This document shows positions 1-6,835 of a DNA stretch of 8,749 bases, in pieces (the stretch's first letter is position 1; every line of letters starts with the position of its first letter). The stretch comes from Verrucomicrobiales bacterium (GTDB lineage Bacteria > Verrucomicrobiota > Verrucomicrobiia > Verrucomicrobiales > DEV007). The notes beneath the pieces were generated by a model that worked only from the letters and a program-made list of their open reading frames with translations, searched no databases and was not told the DNA's origin. Both the position numbers and the translations under genes were made by a program. The stretch lies in NCBI GenBank assembly GCA_023253615.1, contig JALRFZ010000745.1, positions 1 to 8,749 on the forward strand. Direction: 5' to 3'.

Positions 1-193
1 CGTAGTAGGCGAACCAGTGGAAAGCCGGCCCTTTCGTGATCGCACGGATCGGGACGAAGGCCTCGCTGTATTTGGAGAGGTCCCCGAACGGCAGGTTGCC
101 AGCCGGCGTATCCTGGGCGCGGAGGGCGGAGGCGAAGGCGGCGGAGCCGCCAAGGGACAAGGTCGAGAGAAAGTGGCGTCGATTCAGGTTCAT
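1..193 (-). CDS. Tat-exported protein of uncertain family, N-terminal part (3' end beyond the window)
   Basis: The first 64 codons of a minus-strand gene that runs off the left edge. The ATG at 193 opens a Tat-type signal peptide: NRRHFLS at residues 4-10 (twin Arg5-Arg6, then HFL), a short Ala/Gly/Leu-rich stretch, and a likely cleavage site ALRA|QD after residue 26. The mature start has a short linker, then SKYSEAFVPIRAITKGPAFHWFAYY at about residues 40-64 (in pieces: SKYSEAF, ITKGP, FHWFAYY). From memory, a GPxxHWFxYYD-like block occurs near the start of exported beta-propeller-like unknowns in Verrucomicrobiota and Planctomycetota; this is a recollection and not a firm assignment. The gene is preceded by a good promoter with almost no leader, so it is probably transcribed separately from the DUF1592 gene that ends 100 bases upstream. 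Gene reality is well supported, function is not. Confidence 0.8.
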   Translation of the reverse strand, partial: MNLNRRHFLSTLSLGGSAAFASALRAQDTPAGNLPFGDLSKYSEAFVPIRAITKGPAFHWFAYY

Positions 194-205
194 GGGGGAG
201 ATCCC

Positions 206-233
206 ATTGTAGGAATTCACCCCGGGAGTTCAA
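206..233 (-). promoter_or_regulatory. sigma70-like promoter with a very short leader
   Basis: Read on the minus strand, TTGAAC (233-228; 4 of 6 against TTGACA) and TACAAT (211-206; 5 of 6 against TATAAT) are separated by 16 bases. The -10 box ends only 12 bases before the ATG at 193. A start site about 7 bases downstream of the -10 box would leave a leader of roughly 5-6 bases, too short for a Shine-Dalgarno site. The placement in the 100-base gap upstream of the partial gene supports it. Not verified by experiment. Confidence 0.55.
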
Positions 234-293
234 TCGAAATTCCCGCGCGATCGAGGGAACACGGAGGCGGAATTCCGGCTTCGCCCGAGGCGG

Positions 294-2885
294 TTATCGC
301 TCCACCGTCCGATACAAAAACGCGTCGGAGGTGACGAGCGAGGTGATCAGGGCCTTCATGCTGCCGCCGCTGTCGCGATAGGCGCGATGGGCGGCCTGGA
401 GCACGGGCGCGTCGTGGAGCGTTTCATTGCGGCCCATCCAGAAGCGGAAGGCATGCCGCACGAAGACCTGCTCGACCCGCTCGCTCGCGGCGAGTTTTTC
501 GATCATCTCGATCGCATTCCCGACCGGACCGTCGAGCGCGGGATCACCCGATGCGATGATCTCGCCGCTGGCGTCGACGGGCTTGTCCAGCTCGGTGGTG
601 CGATAGAGACCGGCGTGGTTGTAGATCTCAAAGGGCAGTCCCAGCGGATCCATCTTTTCGTGACAGGTCCAGCAATACTTCTCGCGCGTCACCCGCATCC
701 GCTCGCGCAGGGTGCTCTCCGGCTCGACGGGAAGCTGCGCATCGACGGTGATGGGCACATCAGGAATCCCGCCGCCGAGGAGTCGTTCGCGGATCCAGAT
801 GCCGCGATGGATGGCGTGGTTGTCCATCGCGTCGGAGTGCGAGACGAGCCAGCTCGGGTGGGTGAGAATCCCGAGCCGCTCGCCTGCGGGCGCGGTGGCG
901 AGGAAACGCTCGGGCTTCATCGATCCGGCCCCGAAGGAAGGACGGCTGACGCGCGCGAATTCGGGAGTCCCCTCCAGATCCGACTTGGCGACATCGACGC
1001 TCACGGTGTCCTGGCTCCGCTGCCGCCGGGCCAGTTCGACCTTTTTCTTCCCGGCTTCGTAGGCCTTCTTCTGGCGATCCAAGGCTTTCGCGGTGGCACG
1101 ATCGGCCGGAGTCTCTTTCAGACGCGCCTCGAGCGCGGCGATTTCGTCCTGCATGGCAGCCAGCGAGGCTTCTTCCTTTTCCTTGGCGGCGGCATCGCTC
1201 ACCTTTTTGGCGGCTAGGGCGGCCTTCTTCTCCTCCGCGGTGTGTTTCCGGCCGAAATAGACTTGGTCCATCTCGGTCGCGACAACCTGCCGGGTGGTGA
1301 GGAGTTCCTTGAGCACGTCGCGGTCTTTTTCGAGGATGATCTCGATGAGCCGATCGGTGCTCGCGGTCGCGTGGAACATGGCGAAGTAGTGCGCATCGCC
1401 CCGCGTCGGCACGCCGGTGTCGGCGAGGGCGCGGTTGTCCTTGCAGATCGATCCGCCGAGATCGTGGTCGAAATAGTCGCGGAAAAATTGGAGGACGCGC
1501 GGCTTGCGGATCGACTCATCGGCGAGCAGACGGCCGATCTCCCGCTCGACATCCGCGCGGGTGCGCATGCGACCCTCGACAATGGCGGCGCGGAGCGCCG
1601 GATCGGGCTTGAGGTAGCGCAGGGCGTGATTGACGGCGAGCCCGAGCTCCCAATCCTGCAGCATCACGCGCCCATGCTCGTCCGGCGCCCCCGACTCGGC
1701 CAATTCGGGACGGAACAAGGCATCGCGATCGAGGAAAATGGCCGACAAGCCCATGAAAATGCCATCTTTCCTCCCGACCTTGGCGATGGAGTCTTTTACG
1801 AGTGCCACATAGTCGTCCGACTCTGCCGCGGTCGGAGGACGGAAGGCGAGCGCTTCAAAAAGGTACTCCACCGCCGCGCGCAGGGTCTCATCGGTGGGGG
1901 CAGCGGCGTCCTCTTTCATCAGATCGATCAAGGGCGTCGCCGGTCTGAGGAATTTCGGGCTGTAAACGATGGCGGTGGGCAGGCCGCGGAGATCCCCCGG
2001 CGGTCTGACCTTGTCGTAGGTCGCGGGATCGTCGGTGATCTGCTCGGGCAGGCCGACGAGACTGAGCGGCCCGTAGGCCATGTATTCCAGGATGTCTTCC
2101 GCCTTGCCGAGAATCTGGGTCGCCTCGGCGCTGTTGACGGAATAAAAATCGGGATAGTTCTCGAAGCCGTGCTTCCGCGCCGAGGACAGCACCACGGGCA
2201 CGCTTTTCACGGAAGTGGCGTAAGCGACGGTGCCGCCATCCCAGCGGAGGATGTTGTCGACGCCAAAGTAGAGCTTCAGTTCGCCGCCATGATTCGTGGG
2301 GACGGCGTCGCCGTGCGTCCGCAGCCCCGACCGGGCGGGATCATAGGGCGGCTCGGTGTTGATCAGTTCGTTGAGCCGCGTGATGTGCTCCTGCGGCGTG
2401 ACGCGCCAGAGTCTCGCCGGCGAGGCGGTGGGCTTGAGCGCGATGCCCTCGGGCAGTTCGCCGAAAAGGAGATCGTGATCGACGAAATTCGCCTTCTTCG
2501 GATCGAGATGGGCGTGAAAGCCGCCCTTGTCCGCGAGGGCCCGCTGCAATTCGCCCACGATCCAATCGGCAAAGCGGAGCCGCTCGACGACCTCCGGCTT
2601 CGGCTTTTTCTCGGGAGGCATTTCCCGCAGGGCGACTTGCGCCCAGACCGATTTCCAGACAGCGGCATTGGTTTCATCGACGGCCCCGAGATCGAGCAGA
2701 TTGAGGTCGGCTTCGGCCGTGGTGTCGTCGTGGCATTCGACGCAATGCTTGTCGAGAAAGCTCCGCGCGAGCCCCTCGAAGGGCTCCTGCACCGGTTCGC
2801 CGGGCGTGTAGGTCTCCGCCGCCCGCGCCACGCGGCCGGCGAGGAACAGGATCGCCACACAGACGACGAAGCCAGTCCGTCTCAT
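294..2885 (-). CDS. secreted DUF1592-type cytochrome c protein (PSCyt1-PSD3-PSD5-PSD4-PSCyt3-PSD2)
   Basis: An 863-residue protein. An upstream in-frame reading continues into the DUF1552 gene, but the ATG at 2885 gives a proper Sec signal (MRRTGF, hydrophobic [11 protein letters not shown], cleavage near ARA|AE at 22-23) and an ATGA overlap with the gene before it. Heme c motif one is CVECH (48-52), with MPPEKK (89-94) offering a likely axial Met; this is the PSCyt1 domain. Next come a DUF1587-like block (about 160-225), DUF1595 (about 335-395, ending [11 protein letters not shown]), DUF1592 (about 407-535), DUF1588 (about 668-765) with a second heme motif CWTCH (738-742) followed by [11 protein letters not shown], and DUF1585 (about 795-863, [11 protein letters not shown]). 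Residues 548-627 form a charged Lys/Glu/Ala coiled-coil-like insert. The family is confined mostly to Planctomycetota, Verrucomicrobiota and Acidobacteriota; its reaction is unknown. I infer a periplasmic redox role with its DUF1552 partner. A weak GGGA lies 9 bases before the start. Confidence 0.93.
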   Translation of the reverse strand: MRRTGFVVCVAILFLAGRVARAAETYTPGEPVQEPFEGLARSFLDKHCVECHDDTTAEADLNLLDLGAVDETNAAVWKSVWAQVALREMPPEKKPKPEVVERLRFADWIVGELQRALADKGGFHAHLDPKKANFVDHDLLFGELPEGIALKPTASPARLWRVTPQEHITRLNELINTEPPYDPARSGLRTHGDAVPTNHGGELKLYFGVDNILRWDGGTVAYATSVKSVPVVLSSARKHGFENYPDFYSVNSAEATQILGKAEDILEYMAYGPLSLVGLPEQITDDPATYDKVRPPGDLRGLPTAIVYSPKFLRPATPLIDLMKEDAAAPTDETLRAAVEYLFEALAFRPPTAAESDDYVALVKDSIAKVGRKDGIFMGLSAIFLDRDALFRPELAESGAPDEHGRVMLQDWELGLAVNHALRYLKPDPALRAAIVEGRMRTRADVEREIGRLLADESIRKPRVLQFFRDYFDHDLGGSICKDNRALADTGVPTRGDAHYFAMFHATASTDRLIEIILEKDRDVLKELLTTRQVVATEMDQVYFGRKHTAEEKKAALAAKKVSDAAAKEKEEASLAAMQDEIAALEARLKETPADRATAKALDRQKKAYEAGKKKVELARRQRSQDTVSVDVAKSDLEGTPEFARVSRPSFGAGSMKPERFLATAPAGERLGILTHPSWLVSHSDAMDNHAIHRGIWIRERLLGGGIPDVPITVDAQLPVEPESTLRERMRVTREKYCWTCHEKMDPLGLPFEIYNHAGLYRTTELDKPVDASGEIIASGDPALDGPVGNAIEMIEKLAASERVEQVFVRHAFRFWMGRNETLHDAPVLQAAHRAYRDSGGSMKALITSLVTSDAFLYRTVER
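2882..2885 (-). other. ATGA stop/start overlap (translational coupling)
   Basis: The TGA of the DUF1552 gene (2884-2882) and the ATG of the DUF1592 gene (2885-2883) share bases. The DUF1592 gene has no strong Shine-Dalgarno site, so its translation probably depends on ribosomes ending the upstream gene. This also fixes the start choice for the DUF1592 protein. Confidence 0.85.
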
Positions 2886-4222
2886 GCCAGGATTTCCCGG
2901 AGAGGCCCTTTGCCGGCGTCGAACTTGGCGGCGAGCTTTTCCGTCATGTTGTAGCGCTCCACCGGCACCCCGGCGCTTTGCAGCAGGGTCGCGTAAAGCG
3001 CGTTGATCGGGCGCTTGCCGTCCAACTGGGTGAAACGGCCGGTCTTGAAGACACCGCCGCAATTGCCCAGCAGCATCACAGGCCAGGTCGCCCCGCTGGT
3101 GTGCTGTTGGTCGGCGTTGTTGCTCGTGTAAACGATCAGGGTGTGATCCATCATCGTCCCGCTGCCCTCGGGCACGCTCTCCAGCTCCTCCATCAGCTTC
3201 ACCAGCATGCGGCTGTTGTATTGGCGGATCTTGATCCAGATCGGATTGTCCGGCTGCGGCATGTGGCCGAGGTTGTGGCCTTGCTCCTGCACGCCGAGTC
3301 CTTTCCACGCGCCGAAGATTTCCCCGCGCCCCGAGCCGATCGTCAGCACGCTGGTGATGCCCGACTTCAATGCCGAAATACCCAAGTCGAGCAGCGCATC
3401 ATGCCAGTCGGTCTCGAACTCCGGTGCGGTGTAACGCGAATCCACTGCCGGAGCAAAGTTCCGCAGGTGATCCGAGACGCCCGCGAGCCGCTCGCGCAGG
3501 CCGTTGATGTCGTGAAAGCCCGCCACGTAGCGCCCGTAGCGCTGGCTGTCCGCGGCCGGCAGCGAGGCCCCTTTCGCCGCGGCGAGCGCCTCCATCCGGT
3601 CGAACAATCCGGACCGCGCCTCGTGCTGTCTCCGGATCTCGCCTTCCGCGATGCCTCCGTAGAGCATCTGGTAGAGGTGGTTCGGATTCGAATGCATGAA
3701 AATGGGCTGGCCCGCCCCGCTCGCGGAGAGATTCGCGACCGTGGGTTTGGCGGTCATGTTTTCCATCGAGTCCATCCCGATGCAGAGATGGGGCAGCAGC
3801 GTCTCCGGCAGCACCTTGCTCAATTCGTAGTCGATCGTCGCCCCCGCGGGCGGCACGCCATCCCCGCCGCGATAGCCGCCCAGCGCACCGAAAAAGGCGC
3901 TGTGCGACGGACTGGTGTGGAGACCGTGCAGGCCGTTGATGATGTGCAGCCGCTCCTTGTAGGGCTCCAAGGCCTCGATCGGTTCGGGCAATTTCGCACC
4001 GGCCAGCGAGCCGCTGTTTTTCATCCCGGCGGGAATGCAGGTCGCCGGATCGAAGCCCTGGTTTTGCAGGAAAAAAATGATCCGCTTCGGTCCTCCCGAT
4101 GCCGCGCGCGAGGCCGTGCTGGCGGCAGCTTGGGCCAATCCCGGAAAGGCGGCGGAACCAAGGGCGGCACCGGCCCCTGCGGCCAGGCGACGGAGAGCAC
4201 TGCGGCGATCGATTCGATTCAT
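2882..4222 (-). CDS. Tat-exported DUF1552 (HXXSHH-type) protein
   Basis: A 446-residue protein. The frame stays open to 4426, but the ATG at 4222 starts a classic Tat signal: DRRSALRRL (5-13), an Ala/Gly-rich core, and a cleavage site near AQA|AA (about 30-34). Mature features: [13 protein letters not shown] (47-59), [18 protein letters not shown] (99-116; the motif region, here H102 ... S106-H107-S108), [12 protein letters not shown] (128-139), LTIGSGRGE (293-301), and the C-terminal block [20 protein letters not shown] (358-377), then GGVFKTGRF (389-397) and [14 protein letters not shown] (407-420). That C-terminal layout matches DUF1552 proteins, which are usually encoded directly beside DUF1592 cytochromes, as here. 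DUF1501-like is the alternative and less likely. The biochemical role is unknown; the pairing suggests one extracytoplasmic complex or pathway. There is no visible Shine-Dalgarno site. The gene is divergent from the sulfatase at 4357. Confidence 0.9.
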   Translation of the reverse strand: MNRIDRRSALRRLAAGAGAALGSAAFPGLAQAAASTASRAASGGPKRIIFFLQNQGFDPATCIPAGMKNSGSLAGAKLPEPIEALEPYKERLHIINGLHGLHTSPSHSAFFGALGGYRGGDGVPPAGATIDYELSKVLPETLLPHLCIGMDSMENMTAKPTVANLSASGAGQPIFMHSNPNHLYQMLYGGIAEGEIRRQHEARSGLFDRMEALAAAKGASLPAADSQRYGRYVAGFHDINGLRERLAGVSDHLRNFAPAVDSRYTAPEFETDWHDALLDLGISALKSGITSVLTIGSGRGEIFGAWKGLGVQEQGHNLGHMPQPDNPIWIKIRQYNSRMLVKLMEELESVPEGSGTMMDHTLIVYTSNNADQQHTSGATWPVMLLGNCGGVFKTGRFTQLDGKRPINALYATLLQSAGVPVERYNMTEKLAAKFDAGKGPLREILA

Positions 4223-4234
4223 GAGATTGGGTCG

Positions 4235-4250
4235 GTGGGAGTAACCCCAC
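4235..4250 (-). promoter_or_regulatory. small hairpin in the DUF1552 leader
   Basis: On the minus strand GTGGGG-TTAC-TCCCAC can fold with GTGGG paired to CCCAC (plus an inner G-T wobble) around a four-base loop. It ends 12 bases before the ATG at 4222, where a ribosome binding site would be expected and none is seen. It may shape translation start or be chance in GC-rich DNA. Confidence 0.3.
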
Positions 4251-4257
4251 AAGATGC

Positions 4258-4298
4258 CGTCTGGTTGCACGATTGCCCTACCGCGATTGAGCCAGACG
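4258..4298. repeat. 7-bp inverted repeat enclosing a CGATTG direct repeat
   Basis: CGTCTGG (4258-4264) is the perfect reverse complement of CCAGACG (4292-4298), with 27 bases between and arm centres 34 bp apart (about three helical turns). The spacer holds CGATTG twice (4270-4275 and 4284-4289, 14 bp apart). Its position in the middle of the divergent region fits a two-site operator for a dimeric regulator, or a stem in the leader of the minus-strand transcript. Function is inferred from position and symmetry only. Confidence 0.4.
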
Positions 4299-4320
4299 AC
4301 CCGCTTCGAGCGCTTTTCCC

Positions 4321-4349
4321 TTGGCCAGTGCGCGCGGAGTCCGTAGTCT
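4321..4349 (+). promoter_or_regulatory. weak sigma70-like promoter candidate for the sulfatase gene
   Basis: TTGGCC (4321-4326; 4 of 6) and TAGTCT (4344-4349; 3 of 6) are 17 bases apart, and the ATG follows 7 bases after the -10-like box. The match is weak. It gains some weight because it would give a very short leader like the promoter at 206-233, and because GTAGTCTCG here recurs as GTAGACTCG before the next plus-strand gene. Confidence 0.3.
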
Positions 4350-4356
4350 CGCGGCG

Positions 4357-5742
4357 ATGAAACCCCATCCCTTCTTTTCCGCCCCCTGGCTCGCGATCCT
4401 CGGCGGCGCCCTGCTCGCCACCGCAAGCCTCGCCGCGACTCCGCCGAACATCGTTTTCGTCCTCGTCGATGACATGGGCTACGCCGACCTCGGCTGCACC
4501 GGAGCCGAGGACATCCGCACGCCGCACATCGACCGCATCGCCGCGGACGGGGTGCAGCTCACCGATTTCTACTCCAACGCCCCCGTCTGCACGCCGACGC
4601 GGGCCGGCTTCATGACCGGACGCTGGCAGCAGCGGCTCGGCATCGAGTTCGCCTTCGGCTATCAGGTGGAGCAGAAGGTGCTCGTCGACGGCCAATGGGT
4701 GCCCGAGCCCGGCTTTCACGCCCTCGGTCTTCCCCTCAAGGCCAAAACCCTCGCGAATTTCCTCAAGGAGCGCGACTATACCACCGGCGCCTTCGGCAAG
4801 TGGCACCTCGGCTACAAGGACGTTTACAACCCCGTGAACCGCGGCTTCGACGAATACTTCGGCGAACTCCTCGGCCACGCCGATTATTACAAGCACACCT
4901 ATTTCGACGGCACTTACGCCCTGCGCGACGGACTCGATCCGGTGAAGCTGGAGGGCCGTTACTTCACCGACCTCGTCAACGAACGCGCCGCGCAATTCGT
5001 CGACAAGTCGGCGGCGGCGGGCAAACCCTTCTTCCTCTACGTGCCCCATCTCGCCGTCCACGCGCCTTTCCAGGCCCCCGACGCACCGGAGACGCCCTTC
5101 GTCACCAAGGAATCCATGCTCACCGGCAGCCGCGAAATCTACAAGGCCATGCTCGAGCGCGTCGATGACGGCGTCGGGATGATCTACGCGGAGCTGGAGA
5201 AAGCCGGCCTCGTCGAGAACACCCTCATCGTCCTCTCCAGCGACAACGGAGGCGAACGATGGGCCAGCAACCGGCCCTTTTTTCATCACAAGGCCACCCT
5301 CTGGGAAGGCGGCATCCGCGTGCCCTGCCTGATGAGCTGGCCCGCCGTCCTGCCCAAAGGCAAGAAGTCCGCCCAAGCCGGCATCACGATGGACCTCACC
5401 GCCACCTTCCTGAAAGCGGCCGGCGGCACCCTGCCCGAAGACCGGCCCTTCGACGGCATCGACCTGATCCCCCACCTCACCGGCGAAAAGCCCGTGGTCG
5501 AGCGGACTTTCTACTGGCGACTCGACCGCTCCAACCGAAAGCAGAAGGCGATCCGCCACGGCAAATACAAGTACCTCGACGACGGCGGTACCATGGACCT
5601 GCTCTACGACCTCGAATCCGATCCCGGCGAGAGGATCAGTCTCCACTACCGCCATCCCGACATCAGCGCCGACCTCAAGGCCCGGCTGAAGGCCTGGGAA
5701 GCCGAGATGGACGCGAGCGACTACGACATGCAGGTGCGCTGA
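4357..5742 (+). CDS. secreted type I formylglycine sulfatase (arylsulfatase family)
   Basis: A 461-residue sulfate ester hydrolase of the alkaline phosphatase superfamily. The ATG at 4357 is preferred to an in-frame TTG at 4321 because it places a Sec signal at the N-terminus (MKPHPFF, hydrophobic [16 protein letters not shown], cleavage near 27). Active-site residues are all visible: metal ligands Asp38-Asp39 in [10 protein letters not shown]; the formylglycine site CTPTR with Cys78 and Arg82, followed by AGFMTGR; GKWHLG with Lys148 and His150; His235 in HLAVHAPF; Asp296-Asn297 in SSDNGG; Lys312 in [14 protein letters not shown]. The C-terminal subdomain shows the usual IRHGKYKYL and [10 protein letters not shown]. 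The length is normal. It should be active if the host has a formylglycine-generating enzyme or an anaerobic sulfatase maturase; neither gene is in the window. The substrate cannot be deduced. No Shine-Dalgarno site is visible. It is likely co-transcribed with the gene at 5794, 51 bases downstream. Confidence 0.95.
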   Translation: MKPHPFFSAPWLAILGGALLATASLAATPPNIVFVLVDDMGYADLGCTGAEDIRTPHIDRIAADGVQLTDFYSNAPVCTPTRAGFMTGRWQQRLGIEFAFGYQVEQKVLVDGQWVPEPGFHALGLPLKAKTLANFLKERDYTTGAFGKWHLGYKDVYNPVNRGFDEYFGELLGHADYYKHTYFDGTYALRDGLDPVKLEGRYFTDLVNERAAQFVDKSAAAGKPFFLYVPHLAVHAPFQAPDAPETPFVTKESMLTGSREIYKAMLERVDDGVGMIYAELEKAGLVENTLIVLSSDNGGERWASNRPFFHHKATLWEGGIRVPCLMSWPAVLPKGKKSAQAGITMDLTATFLKAAGGTLPEDRPFDGIDLIPHLTGEKPVVERTFYWRLDRSNRKQKAIRHGKYKYLDDGGTMDLLYDLESDPGERISLHYRHPDISADLKARLKAWEAEMDASDYDMQVR

Positions 5743-5776
5743 GGCAGAGCCCGCCGCCCCTACTGGCGCAGCGGAC

Positions 5777-5788
5777 GTAGACTCGGAG
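5777..5788 (+). promoter_or_regulatory. ribosome binding site and GTAGACTCG motif before the ADP-ribosylglycohydrolase-like gene
   Basis: GGAG (5785-5788) lies 5 bases before the ATG at 5794 and decides that start over the GTG at 5788, which it overlaps. Just upstream, GTAGACTCG (5777-5785) matches GTAGTCTCG at 4343-4351 in 8 of 9 positions, at a similar distance from the start. No -35 box is seen at the usual spacing, so a separate promoter is only a possibility. Confidence 0.5.
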
Positions 5789-5793
5789 TGCCC

Positions 5794-6807
5794 ATGATCG
5801 ATCCGTCCGCCTTTTCCTCCCGCCAACGCGGTGCCCTCCTCGGAGCCGCCATCGGCGATGCCCTTGCCATGCCCGTGCATTGGTACTACGACCGCGCCGC
5901 GCTCCGCGCGGATTACGGCCTCGTCGACCGTTACCTCGCCCCGAAGAACCCGCATCCGGGCAGCATCCTCTGGCGCTCCAGCTACAGCCCGCCTCATCCG
6001 CGCGGGGAAATCCTCCACGACCAGGCCGTCTACTGGGGCCGGCGCGACATCCACTATCATCAGTTCCTCGCGGCCGGGGAAAACACCCTGACATTGCAGC
6101 TATCCGGCCTGCTCCAGGAGTCCCTGCTCGGGAAAGGCGACTACGAGATCGACGACTACACGAGCCGTTACCTCGATTTTTTCACCACGCCCGGCCGCCA
6201 CCGCGACACCTACATCGAGGAATGCCATCGCGGCTTTTTCCTCAACTACGCCCGCGGCAAAAAGCCCGCGCGTTATGCGGTCGAGGGCAAACACATCGGC
6301 GGGCTCCCGGGGATTCTTCCCCTGGCCGTCTCCTACGCCGGCGACCCGGAGAAGGCGGTCCGCCACGCGCTCCAGCACCTCGCCTTCACCCACGCGGGTC
6401 CGACCATCGCGGGAGCCGCCACGCTCCTCATCGATCTACTTCTGCCCGTCCTCGCCGGAGCCGACCTCCTGGAAGTGATCCGCGAGCGACATGCCCGCCA
6501 GACGAGTCCTTACCTCGCCTTTCCTCTGGAAAGTTGGCTCGATGAGCCTGACGAGACCATCATCGGCCCGCGGCTCAGCCCCGCCTGCTACCTCGCCGAC
6601 AGCGTGCCCGCGACGATCTACCTCGCCGCAAAATATCACGACTCGCCCCGCGAGGGACTCATCGCCAACACCATGCTCGGCGGTGACAACGTCCACCGGG
6701 GCGCGGTCCTCGGAGCCCTGCTCGGTGCCGCCCATGGCGAGGAAGCCTGGCCGGGCGAGTGGCGCGAAGGTCTGCTCCGCCAGCCGCCCTTGCTCATGCG
6801 GAAGTGA
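5794..6807 (+). CDS. ADP-ribosylglycohydrolase (DraG/ARH) family protein with a divergent metal site
   Basis: A 337-residue protein with no signal peptide, so cytoplasmic. The ATG at 5794 has GGAG at good spacing. The family signature is clear at both ends: RGALLGAAIGDALAMPVHWYYD (12-33), and the C-terminal helix region ACYLADSVPATIYLAAKY (264-281) followed by ANTMLGGDNVHRGAVLGALLGAAHG (291-315). Active DraG/ARH enzymes hold two metals with a GxxTDDT motif and a GGDxDTxG motif. Here the first aligns to GENTLTL (95-101), leaving Thr98 but no Asp pair, and the second to GGDNVHRG (296-303), keeping Asp298 but replacing the second Asp by Val300 and the Thr by His301. It may be inactive, use a different metal arrangement, or act on another substrate. 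I vaguely recall a subgroup with an ENTL motif but cannot confirm it. It follows a sulfatase by 51 bases and ends in a shared hairpin. Confidence 0.88.
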   Translation: MIDPSAFSSRQRGALLGAAIGDALAMPVHWYYDRAALRADYGLVDRYLAPKNPHPGSILWRSSYSPPHPRGEILHDQAVYWGRRDIHYHQFLAAGENTLTLQLSGLLQESLLGKGDYEIDDYTSRYLDFFTTPGRHRDTYIEECHRGFFLNYARGKKPARYAVEGKHIGGLPGILPLAVSYAGDPEKAVRHALQHLAFTHAGPTIAGAATLLIDLLLPVLAGADLLEVIRERHARQTSPYLAFPLESWLDEPDETIIGPRLSPACYLADSVPATIYLAAKYHDSPREGLIANTMLGGDNVHRGAVLGALLGAAHGEEAWPGEWREGLLRQPPLLMRK

Positions 6808-6835
6808 AGGAGAGGCACAGACCTCACTCCTTCAC
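6804..6835. terminator. bidirectional hairpin shared by two convergent genes
   Basis: GTGAAGGAG (6804-6812) pairs perfectly with CTCCTTCAC (6827-6835). Inside, AGG (6813-6815) can pair with CCT (6822-6824) around a six-base loop, leaving two bases bulged on the 3' arm. The stem covers the TGA of the ADP-ribosylglycohydrolase-like gene (6805-6807) and the loop side covers the TGA of the sulfatase (6826-6824), so one structure serves both transcripts. There is no T-run on either side, so it may act with Rho or as a 3' stabilising stem rather than as a classical intrinsic terminator. Confidence 0.55.

Larger units (their letters stand above)
4223..4356. promoter_or_regulatory. divergent intergenic control region
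   Basis: 134 bases between the start of the DUF1552 operon (minus) and the start of the sulfatase operon (plus); promoters for both must lie here or inside the opposing gene. It contains a 7-bp inverted repeat, a CGATTG direct repeat, a small hairpin near the DUF1552 start, and a weak plus-strand promoter candidate, each listed separately. I see no convincing consensus promoter for the minus-strand operon. Confidence 0.6.

Noticed and set aside
262..293. Possible terminator after the DUF1592 gene
   Set aside because: The GAATTC-centred 10-base palindrome and the imperfect GCCTCGGGCGAAGC stem are short, and no T-run follows.
1242..2954. 570-codon open frame on the plus strand opposite the DUF1592 gene
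   Set aside because: Antisense shadow of a gene with recognisable domains and heme motifs; no family resemblance, signal or ribosome binding site.
2886..3308. In-frame N-terminal extension of the DUF1592 gene
   Set aside because: It lies wholly inside the DUF1552 gene in another frame, is Arg/Gln/Asp-rich without a domain, and would bury the signal peptide that starts at 2885.
2978..4360. 460-codon open frame on the plus strand opposite the DUF1552 gene
   Set aside because: Antisense shadow, rich in Arg, His and Gln, with no recognisable domain; it also crosses the divergent control region.
4223..4426. In-frame N-terminal extension of the DUF1552 gene
   Set aside because: It would bury the Tat signal internally and overlap the divergent sulfatase gene; the ATG at 4222 is preferred.
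4219..6060. 613-codon open frame on the minus strand opposite the sulfatase and the start of the ADP-ribosylglycohydrolase-like gene
   Set aside because: It runs antisense across two clear genes. GC-rich third positions on the real strand remove stops from this frame, and the translation is low-complexity Gly/Val/Glu-rich with no domain.
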